A stretch of DNA of 64,000 nt from assembly GCA_049700315.1 (NCBI GenBank), contig JBNAVN010000001.1, positions 1 to 64,000 of the forward strand. The letters run 5' to 3'. Source of the stretch: JAOAFX01 sp049700315. Lineage in GTDB: Bacteria > Hydrothermota > Tepidihabitantia > SM23-42 > JAOAFX01. Positions 50,055 to 59,580 of the stretch are shown here, in pieces. Position numbers and translations under genes: made by a program. The stretch's first letter is position 1. Every line of letters starts with the position of its first letter. The notes under the pieces are model-generated. The model made no database searches. It had not been told where the DNA came from and saw only the letters and a list, made by a program, of their open reading frames with translations.

Positions 50055-53018
50055 CTATCGGATAACGACAAACTTACCGACCTGTTCACCAACCTTAGAA
50101 TCAACATGGAAGATGTACACACCGCTTGCCACAATCTGACGGTTTTCAGTCAGTAAGTCCCACCATGCATCTCCACCCGCATCACCTTGAACCGACCCTA
50201 TGGTCGCTCTGTGCACAATGGTCTTTATCAAATCACCATTGAGGGTGTATATCCTTATTGTGCATTCATCAGGAAGATTTATGAATCTCAATCTCCTGAC
50301 AAGTGATGATTGCTGCCATTCATTGTGGAGAAGATATGGATTGGGCACGACCTTGACATTGAGGGTAATTGTCGTGTCTGTTAGCATGCTCGCAGGTGTT
50401 GAAACAATGGCAAATGTGCTCTTGAATGGTGCCGGTGCATAGTTAGCCGAAGCCCTGACAATCCAGACATCATTTTCTGACGGTCTGGGTTCACCACCTG
50501 GATTCAACCAGCCTCTTGCAATTCCTATTTTGCCACTGCAGATATACAAAGTTCTGGTTCCAGACTGAGCAGTTCCATATATTATGGTATCGCTTGTATA
50601 TTGATTCTGGAGGGAACGGAAACACCAACCATCAGCCAGTGTATCTGTCGCTGTATTCTCAAGATATGGTTTATAGGGAATTGTATCACCGGTATTGAGA
50701 TCAATCACAGTCACTGTATTGACCTCTCCACCAGGATCTTTTTTCTTCCATATTATTTTGTAATCATTTCCACGATAGGCCCAGTTTACTTCTCTTCCCA
50801 CGATTGCCGGTGCTAACGATATCAGAGAATCAGGATAGGTACCTGATTCTTTTGTGACAGTATCAAAAATAACCACAGCACCTTTTGTTTTGCTCTTGAC
50901 GAACGATGCGGTGACATTAAGGCCGTTGACCTCTTTGAATTCATAGAAAAGGCTGTGGGCAAATGAATCAAGTGGTATCGTTACCTTGAAACTGTCTACT
51001 GCCACACTATCCTTGTCCAGAAGGTAGGCTGAATAATTCGGATTTCCATTATCCCTTACAATTGGACCAAAGCGTAAGAATTGATTGTCTGAGGTCATAT
51101 GCAATGGATAGGTAATCTTTGCACTGACATTTGCCAATAATTTTTCATTACCACTTACAAAAATGATTGTGTCTTTTCCCGCTATGTAATTTGCTGGATC
51201 TCTTCTCGGTGTTCCGACAACTCCGGTCAGACCGCTTTCAAAATACAATGCCCTGGGTCCCTGAACCTTGATTGTATCATAATCGTAAACCCAGAATGTA
51301 TCATTTCCAATAATCGTATCAATCCACTTGTCTCGGATAAAGATTGAATCCAGCATTGTTTTTACTTGATTATAGTCAAACGAAGTTACCGCATAGTAAT
51401 AGCCAAATCCATTACGGACATCCGTATCTACAAATGAATGGGTCAAGCCCACATCAGTTGCCTGCAGTGCAATAGAATCAGCCATTGTGGTATCTTTGAA
51501 AGTGATGCCATTTGCCAGATCATAAGATGCAAGTAGAGACCAGGTACCGGTCTTTCCTGATGGACTTCGCCACACCCGATAACCTTCAAAATCATACTGT
51601 TTGTAGTATGGGTCATAATTTTGTCCAGGTTTGCTAACAACATCATAATATGGATCCGGAGTAACCTCTGAAATATTATTCCAGATTAAGGTCACCTTTC
51701 CATCACCTGGAACACAGGTTAATGTTGGAGGTGGAGGAGGACCAGGCAACAACCAGTTCATATCATAAATATACTGCACAGTCTGGTCAAGTTTTGCAAG
51801 TGCAGTATCCGGGCGTGCATCATTATGATCCCAATCCGTAAGCATTATTCCCACAAGGACTATCGCAATTGAATCCGCATCAAGTTCAAATGGCCCACTG
51901 CACTGCAAGAAACGCTGGTCATCTGCCTGAGGGGGTAATGTATCGTATGGTTCGTAATTCATGGTCTTGAAGTTATAACCAGCAAGGGTAATATAACGTT
52001 CATTGTCTTTATTCGGTTCAAGATTCAGTGTGAAACGTTTAAATGCACTCATACCTAACTGAGGAATTTCTGAAGGATCGCGCCAGTCAGGGGTGCCATC
52101 TGCATCCACATCCCATTGGGTAGGTGGCACATTATCCACGTAGTATGCACTATCTCGCTCATACTGATCAGGAATACCATCATTATCTTTGTCCACACCT
52201 GATTTTAGATCCCAGGGGCTCTGAAGATAATCAAAGCCAATTGCTCCAGTAATTTCCCAACCAGGTTCAATTGGTGATTGCCATTGATAACCAAGGTTAT
52301 CAACCCACAATGATTCACCTTCAATCACATACCACTGCCCGACAATGCCCGAGATAATATCATTGGCATTTGTTCCTGATTCATTACCAATGTCGTTGTC
52401 TGTGCACACACCAAAATAGCAATTGGTCAGTTTCTTACCACTGACATTTTTCAGTTCGTATCTTACAAAGATAATATCTTTGGTCGTGCTCAGATTCCAG
52501 GCATAGACAGTTTGATAGACTTCAAGACCGATTGGTCTCGTATCACCAGGAATGTGTTGATTTATATCAAGGTCATTATAGGCACACCAGGAATCCTGAT
52601 GGGATTTATTAATCTGCGGAGCCATAGTAAATACATCGGCTGGAGGTGGCCAGGGCGATGGATACATAAAAATAATGGCATTCGGATCACTGGATGCCAT
52701 ATCTTTCAATCCAGGAGTAAATTCAGCCTCGCCACCATGTGGACCGTAGCCAATGGTTACCAGTGTATCATTACCATCAATTGTGCCAAACCAGGGTCCA
52801 GCACCAAAGATGTAGGTATTTCCACTACCTTTGGGCCAGAACAAACCTGAATTACCTGCACTGGTTTGACCAAACTTACCATAGTTAGAGACACACATTT
52901 CTACATTATTGATGTCGTGCTTCTTTATCTCAAACGGACGGTATTGAGGTATAGATGTTGCCGTCCTGGCAAAGGCTATAATAGCCATCAAAAGCACCAA
53001 GGTCAATGTCTTTTTCAT
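50055..53018 (-). CDS. Large exported protein with FN3-like and calcium-binding-type repeats and sorting tail
   Basis: 987 aa. Signal peptide (1-17). Near residues 280-320 two D-rich loops (DKDNDGIPDQYERD and DVDADGTPDWRD) resemble thrombospondin type-3 calcium sites. An FN3-like region lies at about 455-570 (FEGYRVWRSPSGKTG). The end VVPNPYLLHNEWQQSS, IYTLNGDLIKTI and ASGVYIFHVDSKVGEQVGKFVVIR is a variant T9SS-type tail. Similar large proteins stand next to TonB receptor and PorV genes in candidate-phylum genomes. Ligand unknown. 12 bp after the receptor gene. Confidence 0.72.
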   Translation of the reverse strand: MKKTLTLVLLMAIIAFARTATSIPQYRPFEIKKHDINNVEMCVSNYGKFGQTSAGNSGLFWPKGSGNTYIFGAGPWFGTIDGNDTLVTIGYGPHGGEAEFTPGLKDMASSDPNAIIFMYPSPWPPPADVFTMAPQINKSHQDSWCAYNDLDINQHIPGDTRPIGLEVYQTVYAWNLSTTKDIIFVRYELKNVSGKKLTNCYFGVCTDNDIGNESGTNANDIISGIVGQWYVIEGESLWVDNLGYQWQSPIEPGWEITGAIGFDYLQSPWDLKSGVDKDNDGIPDQYERDSAYYVDNVPPTQWDVDADGTPDWRDPSEIPQLGMSAFKRFTLNLEPNKDNERYITLAGYNFKTMNYEPYDTLPPQADDQRFLQCSGPFELDADSIAIVLVGIMLTDWDHNDARPDTALAKLDQTVQYIYDMNWLLPGPPPPPTLTCVPGDGKVTLIWNNISEVTPDPYYDVVSKPGQNYDPYYKQYDFEGYRVWRSPSGKTGTWSLLASYDLANGITFKDTTMADSIALQATDVGLTHSFVDTDVRNGFGYYYAVTSFDYNQVKTMLDSIFIRDKWIDTIIGNDTFWVYDYDTIKVQGPRALYFESGLTGVVGTPRRDPANYIAGKDTIIFVSGNEKLLANVSAKITYPLHMTSDNQFLRFGPIVRDNGNPNYSAYLLDKDSVAVDSFKVTIPLDSFAHSLFYEFKEVNGLNVTASFVKSKTKGAVVIFDTVTKESGTYPDSLISLAPAIVGREVNWAYRGNDYKIIWKKKDPGGEVNTVTVIDLNTGDTIPYKPYLENTATDTLADGWCFRSLQNQYTSDTIIYGTAQSGTRTLYICSGKIGIARGWLNPGGEPRPSENDVWIVRASANYAPAPFKSTFAIVSTPASMLTDTTITLNVKVVPNPYLLHNEWQQSSLVRRLRFINLPDECTIRIYTLNGDLIKTIVHRATIGSVQGDAGGDAWWDLLTENRQIVASGVYIFHVDSKVGEQVGKFVVIR

Positions 53019-53030
53019 CTTGGCCTCCTC

Positions 53031-55802
53031 TTAAAATCCTAAACCAACACCGATTCGTATCCGGAAAGGACCATTGTAATTTGTTGGGTCAAGATAGTAG
53101 TCTGTTCTCGTTGCGATATATGCTGTCTTCATCTCCGGCGGTGTAATCAGTCCATCGTGGTTATAATCTGCCTGTGGTGAGTATCGGGTTGAGGCAATAG
53201 TGATATTACCAAACTGAGTGAGCGTAGGTTCCGCATCACCATGATTGTCCGGGTCGCCAGTAGTAGTGTAGACATCAATGATTTGTTTTGTATTAAAGAG
53301 ATTCTCAACCAGTGCGCTTAAAAGGAATTTCGCCGGACCAATCCTTATCAGTTTGCTCGCATTCATATCCACACCCCACCAACCAGGCATCCTTGCTGAA
53401 TTTTCATCACCGAGTTTGTTCCCTCTCAAATCAACAGGTGTATATGGATGTCCTGAATGGTAGGACAAGACAAATGAGGAATTGAAGTCCTGCAGGGGAA
53501 TAAAGATGAAATCATGTGGTAAGGAAAGATCAAGATTGGCATTCACAATATTCCGCTCGTCAAAGTCAAGCCAGTAATCTATGACCGGAGGTTGCAAAGG
53601 TAATCCTGTGATCGGATCAATTCCGCCGTAGTAGAAATCATAATAGAATTCGCCCGCATAAGAAGCAGTTCCTTTTGCAAACTGAAGTGTGTAACTCAAT
53701 CCAAATGCCCATACACTATTTGCCATTAGTTTGTCAAGCCGAATCTCAAATCCCTTGATATTTCCGTAGTCAACATTGAAAAACTGGAAGTAAGGCATTG
53801 GCAGGGCAATAACCTGACGAATCTGCGATAGGTCATAGACATCCTTGAAATATGCAGTAAAGCCCAATACCACGTCCTGAGTGAACTGATTTTCAATACC
53901 AACTTCATACTGAACTGTTTTCTCTGGTTTCATAAAGATATTTCCAACGATGGTGTTCCCTCGTGAAAGTGCAAGCCTGATCACTGCGGTGTCAGTAGTG
54001 CCAAACATATCATCAAGTGCAGGCAACTGGAAATAATGTCCATAATTGAAACGGAATTTCATTCTTTCGGTTACCGGTAAAGAGAAACCAATTCTTGGTG
54101 AAACCCTATAACTCTTTTCTGCCCAGCTGAGTGTATCATTTTTGGGGTCATTCGGAACTTTGTAGGTGAAGCTATTAGGATCAAAATAGTCAAATCTTAT
54201 CCCAAGTCGCGCAATCAAACCTTCAAAATCCATTTTGTCCTGGAGATACGCAGCAACCTTGAATGGTGTTCGCTCATAGTAATCCCAGAATGGATTTGCA
54301 ACCCAGGGAAGGTTATTATCATAGTATTTCAGATTGTAGGTCACATAGTCAACGCCGGTTTTGAATTCGTGAATTTTACCGATTGCATGAGAAACATCAA
54401 ATCTCGCCTGGATATCATCATTCTGCCAGTATCTCCAGACCCGGTAATCACCATAAGTGTAAAACCAGTTTTCAATTCCATAAGGATTATGCCGCAATGC
54501 TAATTCTCCACTGTTGTTATATTCTGTATGATATTGCATTACACTATCAACAATCACATCTTTGGGAGGCAAATCACCTTCAGTAAGGTACTCTATACAA
54601 TGTTCTGCCTTGAGCCGGTAATCAGAATACCACTGATGGTCATTTTCCTGTTCCCAGGCATAATCCCTTGTTCCATAGAGTCGGTCATAATGGGTCATTC
54701 CTGCTTTAAGAGAAAACAGGGTCTGGGCAGTGAGCATATAGTTGAATGTTGAAGAAAGTATGTAATTTTTTGTCCTGCTCATTGGTCTATTTTGAAAATA
54801 CTTCAAACCCCCTGATGACCAGGTCACATACTGATCCCGTGAATTGAATCCACTCAGTGTAATTTTGCCTTTATTGTTCGGCATCGTATATGAGAGTCTT
54901 CCTTGTGCGCGATAAGTATTTCTTGGTGAAGGTACTTTGTATAATGCCTCGGCATAGGCATCGGTTAAGGTCAATTCTCCAGAAAGGAAATATTTTATTC
55001 TATGAACTGCAGGTAGTGGACCACCCAGGGATAAATCATAAAAGTTATAACCAGTATTCAGTTTTTCCTTAAGTGCATCCATTGAGAAAATTTCATCGGT
55101 CAGATACCGGAAATTGCCGGATGGTTTTGTTCCACCTTCTTTTGTCACAACATTAATGATGCCTGAAAGTGCATCACCATATTCTGCATCAAAACCGCCA
55201 CTAACCACTGATACTTCTTCCACGGCTGAGGCGTTTATCTGAGTTGATAATGCACCAGTGTGTGGCACCTTGGTCATAATACCATCAACATAGTAAGTGA
55301 CTTCTTCGTTTCTGCCACCACGAATATGGGTTCCAAGATTGGATGTAGATACACCAGCTTGCAAGGTAACAACCTGGTTAATTGTGGTCACAGGTAAACG
55401 GGCAATGTCTTGCGAGGTTACTGAATGTCCACTCTGCACCTGAGAAGCAACAATCGGTGGTTTCTCAGCAACGACCGTGACTTTTTCAACTTCAATCACA
55501 GTTGGTTTCAATCGGAAATTCAGATTGGTGGTCTGGTCAGCATTGACAATCACCTGGGTATAGGTATATGGATCGTAACCCAAATATGAAGCAGTAACCA
55601 CATAGTTTCCTGCAGGCACATAGAGAATCACATAATCACCCTTTTCATCAGTTGCACCACCAAGCTCTGTACCTTCAATAATCACATCCGCGCCAATCAA
55701 AGGTTCACCGGTTTCAGCGTCTCTTACCTTACCGGTAATCTTTCCATATTCAGCACCAAATAAGAGTGCGCCGGCAAGGATTAAGGCCCATAGCTTTTTC
55801 AT
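53031..55802 (-). CDS. TonB-dependent receptor with N-terminal carboxypeptidase-regulatory-like domain
   Basis: 923 aa. Signal peptide, a CarboxypepD_reg-like domain (20-110; GKITGKVRDAETGEPLIGADV...YEVTASYLGY-like strands), plug domain (about 115-225; QDIARLPVTTINQVVTLQAGV, RGGRNEEVTYYVDGI, EVSVVSGGFDAEYGDALSGIINVVT) and a 22-strand-type barrel ending in GVGLGF. An unusual DYNHDGLITPPE loop at residues 879-890 fits the EF-hand calcium-loop consensus. The receptor would import a ligand using TonB-ExbBD encoded just upstream (56977-59091). Its lipoprotein neighbour (55814) recalls, without homology I can show, the SusC-SusD pairing. Confidence 0.87.
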   Translation of the reverse strand: MKKLWALILAGALLFGAEYGKITGKVRDAETGEPLIGADVIIEGTELGGATDEKGDYVILYVPAGNYVVTASYLGYDPYTYTQVIVNADQTTNLNFRLKPTVIEVEKVTVVAEKPPIVASQVQSGHSVTSQDIARLPVTTINQVVTLQAGVSTSNLGTHIRGGRNEEVTYYVDGIMTKVPHTGALSTQINASAVEEVSVVSGGFDAEYGDALSGIINVVTKEGGTKPSGNFRYLTDEIFSMDALKEKLNTGYNFYDLSLGGPLPAVHRIKYFLSGELTLTDAYAEALYKVPSPRNTYRAQGRLSYTMPNNKGKITLSGFNSRDQYVTWSSGGLKYFQNRPMSRTKNYILSSTFNYMLTAQTLFSLKAGMTHYDRLYGTRDYAWEQENDHQWYSDYRLKAEHCIEYLTEGDLPPKDVIVDSVMQYHTEYNNSGELALRHNPYGIENWFYTYGDYRVWRYWQNDDIQARFDVSHAIGKIHEFKTGVDYVTYNLKYYDNNLPWVANPFWDYYERTPFKVAAYLQDKMDFEGLIARLGIRFDYFDPNSFTYKVPNDPKNDTLSWAEKSYRVSPRIGFSLPVTERMKFRFNYGHYFQLPALDDMFGTTDTAVIRLALSRGNTIVGNIFMKPEKTVQYEVGIENQFTQDVVLGFTAYFKDVYDLSQIRQVIALPMPYFQFFNVDYGNIKGFEIRLDKLMANSVWAFGLSYTLQFAKGTASYAGEFYYDFYYGGIDPITGLPLQPPVIDYWLDFDERNIVNANLDLSLPHDFIFIPLQDFNSSFVLSYHSGHPYTPVDLRGNKLGDENSARMPGWWGVDMNASKLIRIGPAKFLLSALVENLFNTKQIIDVYTTTGDPDNHGDAEPTLTQFGNITIASTRYSPQADYNHDGLITPPEMKTAYIATRTDYYLDPTNYNGPFRIRIGVGLGF

Positions 55803-55813
55803 TGCACACCTCC

Positions 55814-56848
55814 TTAATTAACCCTTACGGGTATAAGCCAGAATCTTGCTAATAATTGACTGGCAGGTTTCACATAGATCAATCCGTCGGTTACGATCAC
55901 TTCAATAACAAGATTTTTCACACCTGTGCCACTGATTCCAATCTTTCCTGAACCACCTGGCAATTGAACCTTCTTGCCATCCTGAATCGCAAAGAATGTG
56001 CAGAGATCACTCGTAATTGTCCCGGAAAGAGTAATTGCGATTGTCACTGAGTCACCAGCACTATACTCAAGTAGCGAATCTATTGAGCGGAAACGGTTCA
56101 TTGCATGATGCGGATACAGTGTATCGGTATTACTCGCCCATACTGTATCAATTCTGGATGTGTTCTGGGAAGTCAATATTGCGGTATAAATGTACGGAAT
56201 ACTGGCAGCACGATTCGGTAATCCATAATTACCGTAGGAAATTCTTTTCAAAATCCATTCCCGTGGTTCCTTGATTTTCAACACTGAATCGCCAAGTTCT
56301 TCATCCCATACTTTTTCTTTTACTGGTTCCACATACAGATGACGCAGTCCTTCTACAGTGATGGTATCATAAGAATAATATCCACCAGTGCTATCCACGA
56401 TCACAATGTCAAGTTTTTTGTTTGTATCACCCTGCCAGAAATAATAACCTTTGTACAAAGTATCATAATGGACCTCCTGTATGAGGTTAAATGTATCGTA
56501 AAGATACACTGTGCAGGTCGTATCTTTTGTATACCAGAGGTCCTTAAAACGGGAACTTGATGCAATCTTGTCATGAAGACTATCTACATGCTGTTTAACA
56601 AGCACTGATTCAGTCTTAAAGTATGAATCTGCCACTGGAAATGTAACTGCTGCAAGTGTTATCGGAATGTAACTATCCAGAAAGACATCGTCGGTCTTAA
56701 GAAACTCCGAATGTGCATCAAGCACAGCATTGATCAATGTGTCATCTCTTGGTGTCCCGTCGTAGAAACCTTCTGGTGGCTCATTACCACAACTAACAAA
56801 TGCTAATGCCAATATTGCCAACAGGCAAAGCCAGTTCATCCTATTCAT
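55814..56848 (-). CDS. Lipoprotein upstream of the TonB receptor
   Basis: 344 aa. Hydrophobic N-terminus with lipobox LAFVSC at residue 20, then GNEPPEGFYDGTPRDDTLINAVLDAH. The rest is mixed alpha/beta with many Thr/Tyr-rich strands; I recognise no domain. AAAGGAGG site before ATG 56848. As the first gene of the operon lipoprotein-receptor-large exported protein-PorV, it may be a surface subunit that captures ligand for the receptor or part of a secretion complex. Confidence 0.7.
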   Translation of the reverse strand: MNRMNWLCLLAILALAFVSCGNEPPEGFYDGTPRDDTLINAVLDAHSEFLKTDDVFLDSYIPITLAAVTFPVADSYFKTESVLVKQHVDSLHDKIASSSRFKDLWYTKDTTCTVYLYDTFNLIQEVHYDTLYKGYYFWQGDTNKKLDIVIVDSTGGYYSYDTITVEGLRHLYVEPVKEKVWDEELGDSVLKIKEPREWILKRISYGNYGLPNRAASIPYIYTAILTSQNTSRIDTVWASNTDTLYPHHAMNRFRSIDSLLEYSAGDSVTIAITLSGTITSDLCTFFAIQDGKKVQLPGGSGKIGISGTGVKNLVIEVIVTDGLIYVKPASQLLARFWLIPVRVN

Positions 56849-56942
56849 TTATGCCTCCTTTGCTTTGTTTCTTCAATATTTATTTTTTGTCTCTTTTTTG
56901 CTTTTATTTCTCACCCCCTTTTTTTGCTAATATTATATATCT

Positions 56943-56970
56943 ATTATAATAAAAAAAAAGAATTTGTCAA
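56943..56970 (-). promoter_or_regulatory. Consensus sigma70 promoter of the receptor/PorV operon
   Basis: TTGACA (56970-56965), 16-nt spacer containing a run of nine T, TATAAT (56948-56943). About 90 nt of leader before ATG 56848. Confidence 0.65.
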
Positions 56971-56976
56971 GGGTAT

Positions 56977-57585
56977 TCATTTGAATTTGAACTCTATCTT
57001 TCTAAAAACCCAAACCCTGACAAGTTTGTCCCGTTGTTTTGCCGGCGTAAACTTATATTTCCACACGCTTGCAACTGCTGCTTCATCAAGGAGTTGATTA
57101 CCGCTGGATTTGACAACCTGAACATCAATCACACTACCATCAATATTCACCAAGAATTTCACCTGCAGACTACCTTCAATGCCTGCCCTTTTTACCAGTT
57201 CAGGCCATTCAGGGGGTGGCATTGATATGGGCTGTGGTTTTACCTCTACTTTAAAATAGGGAACCACTTCAATCTCCGGACCTGTAGGCTGGGTTCTTAT
57301 AATGTCTTCCCGGAATTCAGTCGCTGCAATTGTTTCAACTGCTTCTTCAGCAACTTCGGTTGCGGCTGCTGCCACTGCAACCTTTGGTCTTTCCACTGGT
57401 GGTGGCTCTTCATATTTCTCAATCTCAGCGGAGATTTGCTCAACCATCGTTACAATCTCTTTTCTCAACTTATAAGGTTCAACCTCAGCATAGGGTAAAA
57501 ACAGAAATAACAGGATTAGAATGATTATGCCCAGGAGCATACCAGTGCGGAAATATACACCATACATCAATTTATGGTCGCGCAT
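56977..57585 (-). CDS. tonB: TonB-family energy transducer
   Basis: 202 aa from ATG 57585 (GGAGGTTAAT site; an earlier start at 57609 has none). One membrane helix (about 14-33), a Pro/Glu/Ala-rich spacer (PPPVERPKVAVAAAATEVAEEAVE), and a C-terminal TonB domain: PEWPELVKRAGIEGSLQVKFLVNIDGSVIDVQVVKSSGNQLLDEAAVASVWKYKF. It transmits proton-motive force to outer-membrane receptors such as the one at 53031. Operon order is exbB-exbD-exbD-tonB with 1-nt or overlapping junctions. Confidence 0.9.
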   Translation of the reverse strand: MRDHKLMYGVYFRTGMLLGIIILILLFLFLPYAEVEPYKLRKEIVTMVEQISAEIEKYEEPPPVERPKVAVAAAATEVAEEAVETIAATEFREDIIRTQPTGPEIEVVPYFKVEVKPQPISMPPPEWPELVKRAGIEGSLQVKFLVNIDGSVIDVQVVKSSGNQLLDEAAVASVWKYKFTPAKQRDKLVRVWVFRKIEFKFK

Positions 57586-57586
57586 A

Positions 57587-58006
57587 TTAACCTCCAAATT
57601 CAGTGGCAAAAGTTATCTTAAATGCCCGAGACTCTTTCAGTTGATCAAGAACAACATCAACAGTGCCATATTCAATATTTTCATCAATGTTGAGAATCGT
57701 AACCAGCTCTGGATTTTCTGCAATCTTGGGGAGCATTTTTGTACTCACCCTTTCCTTTGGAACAAGACTATCATCAATAAACACCCTGCCGTTATTATCA
57801 ACCCAGACATGGGTGATATTTCTTCGGATCAAGATTCTTTCAGTAGATTTTGCCTTGGGTAAAATAAGTTTAAGATTGAGTGCAGTTGCTCTGAACACGG
57901 TTGTCACCATAAAGAAAAGAATCAACAAGAATGCAACATCAGCAGTTGATGCAGTGGGAATGTCCGGTGTTTTTGTAAATCTTCTTATAATACTCTTACG
58001 CATCAT
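57587..58006 (-). CDS. exbD: ExbD/TolR-family protein (second copy)
   Basis: 139 aa. N-terminal cytoplasmic IRRFTKTPDIPTASTADVAFLLILFFMVTT, the usual single-helix start with the membrane Asp (ADVAFLLILFFMV), then the periplasmic domain ending EYGTVDVVLDQLKESRAFKITFATE. It couples proton flow through ExbB to TonB. Paired with a different ExbD at 58003-58467, which overlaps it by 4 nt; two ExbDs may form a heteromeric channel, as described for some Bacteroidetes systems. Confidence 0.88.
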   Translation of the reverse strand: MMRKSIIRRFTKTPDIPTASTADVAFLLILFFMVTTVFRATALNLKLILPKAKSTERILIRRNITHVWVDNNGRVFIDDSLVPKERVSTKMLPKIAENPELVTILNIDENIEYGTVDVVLDQLKESRAFKITFATEFGG

Positions 58007-58467
58007 TCCTCACTGGTTGGTATTAAACTTATCTTATTTGCCCTCAACTCCCTGCCATCCTGGGTGATAACCCGACACAGTTTTATCTGGTCAAGCACTG
58101 AAATCATTGCCTGATATCTTGCATCCTTACTTGTTCTCAATGAAACCACAAGCAGGGTATCCCGTTCAAGAAGTTTTTCTTCAACTATCCGGCGGACTTC
58201 AGAGTATTGCTGTGGAGAAATATCAATTCCATCATATCCGGAAGCCTTTAATTTCAATGCGCCTTCAGGATTGATCAGAATTGAAACAACATTTTCTGGT
58301 TTGACCTTGGTCTCGGTCTGGGATTTTTCAGGCAGGAGCATTTTTATACCTTTTTCCCGGGTAAATACTGTGGTTGTCATAAAGAAGATGATTATCAAGA
58401 ATGCGATATCGCCCATTGAGGCAGTAGGGATGATGGCGCTTATTTTTTTCTTCGCCCTCAACTCCAT
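58003..58467 (-). CDS. exbD: ExbD/TolR-family protein (first copy)
   Basis: 154 aa. ISAIIPTASMGDIAFLIIIFFMTTTVF carries the membrane Asp (MGDIAFLIIIFFM). The periplasmic part includes NVVSILINPEGALKLKASG and YQAMISVLDQIKLC. It is divergent from the second ExbD but clearly of the same family. Directly adjacent to exbB. Confidence 0.88.
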   Translation of the reverse strand: MELRAKKKISAIIPTASMGDIAFLIIIFFMTTTVFTREKGIKMLLPEKSQTETKVKPENVVSILINPEGALKLKASGYDGIDISPQQYSEVRRIVEEKLLERDTLLVVSLRTSKDARYQAMISVLDQIKLCRVITQDGRELRANKISLIPTSEE

Positions 58468-59091
58468 CTATTTTTTCCTTTTCTGATAATGTTCAATCAT
58501 ATAGTCAATCAAGCCCGCAGCAACCTCTTCCATATCCTTTGTGTATCCATCAACCTTACCGGAGAAGAGAATGTGCAATATTGCCAGGGGGGTTGCGATA
58601 ATCAAACCCCATTTGGTTGTAATCAATGCCTCAGAAATACCACTGGCAACGATTGTTGGTTCAACCTCGCCTGCTGCTGCTATTGCTGCAAATGCACGAA
58701 TCATTCCTGTAACAGTACCCAAAAATCCTAAGAATGGTGCAACCGTAGTCAAACCTGCTAATAAAGCCATACCCCGGTCCAAAAATCCCAGTTCAATTGC
58801 TGCAGCACGGGCAGCAACCTCTTCCATTGCATCCTTACCTTTGTCTGCCTTTTGCAGAATCTCTCTGGCAATTTTTGCGGCCGGAGATGTTGTATGGTCA
58901 CACAGCGCAATACCAGCATCAACACCCTGGGCATCAATTGTAGAAATGAGTTTCTCCAGGAAACTCTTGGGATTTAATCTTATCTTTATCAAAAGTGAAA
59001 AAAGCCGCTCAAGTATTATGCCCAGTGCCAGTATAATGCACACCAATAATAACCACATCACACCACCACCAATTGTAAATTCCCTAACCAT
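58468..59091 (-). CDS. exbB: MotA/TolQ/ExbB proton-channel protein
   Basis: 207 aa, three membrane helices. The family core is ARAAAIELGFLDRGMALLAGLTTVAPFLGFLGTVTGMIRAF and GISEALITTKWGLIIATPLAILHILF, with the channel Thr/Thr positions present. It starts with ATG-GTT at 59091 after a GAAAGGAGG site. It forms the inner-membrane proton channel with the two ExbDs and energises TonB. Confidence 0.9.
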   Translation of the reverse strand: MVREFTIGGGVMWLLLVCIILALGIILERLFSLLIKIRLNPKSFLEKLISTIDAQGVDAGIALCDHTTSPAAKIAREILQKADKGKDAMEEVAARAAAIELGFLDRGMALLAGLTTVAPFLGFLGTVTGMIRAFAAIAAAGEVEPTIVASGISEALITTKWGLIIATPLAILHILFSGKVDGYTKDMEEVAAGLIDYMIEHYQKRKK

Positions 59092-59122
59092 AAGATAAGC
59101 CTCCTTTCAATTATTATTATAG

Positions 59123-59150
59123 ATTATATTAAATTTGCTGACAATGTCAA
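59123..59150 (-). promoter_or_regulatory. Consensus sigma70 promoter of exbB-exbD-exbD-tonB
   Basis: TTGACA (59150-59145), 16-nt spacer, TATAAT (59128-59123). It sits 4 bp after the stop of the small membrane-protein gene, so the energy-transducing operon is separate from module C. Confidence 0.65.
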
Positions 59151-59153
59151 GCC

Positions 59154-59504
59154 TCATTTTGAACTTGCACTATAATAGAGTACTCCGCCGATAAGCGGGA
59201 AAAGACCCGCACCAAAAAACAGAAAACTCTCATACCGTGCAAGCACGAGAGAACGCACAATCAAATCAAAAAGGTCACCTGGACCGGCAACGCTCAGAAG
59301 TGGAAAATAGAAGACAATACGGTAGATATGGAATACGGCAACTGCAATCAGAAATACACAACCGATCACAGGGAAAATCCATATTCCTTTACCACCAATT
59401 AAATTCAACAATCTTTTCAGAATCAAACCAAAGATTATCAATGAAACAATGGCGAGCAGTATCGCCACCATGAAGATGACTTCTGCCAAAATATCAGCCC
59501 TCAT
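59154..59504 (-). CDS. Small membrane protein at the end of module C
   Basis: 116 aa with three membrane helices (about 5-28, 38-58, 88-112). No family recognised. AAGGAGGTATA site before the ATG. A 76-bp gap separates it from another small membrane protein of similar size, and both close the regulator part of module C. Confidence 0.6.
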   Translation of the reverse strand: MRADILAEVIFMVAILLAIVSLIIFGLILKRLLNLIGGKGIWIFPVIGCVFLIAVAVFHIYRIVFYFPLLSVAGPGDLFDLIVRSLVLARYESFLFFGAGLFPLIGGVLYYSASSK

Positions 59505-59580
59505 TATACCTCCTTGTTAACATGGTTAACCAATATAGTCCAGCGTCTCAACCCAAACCCAATGACCATTTTGTAGTACT

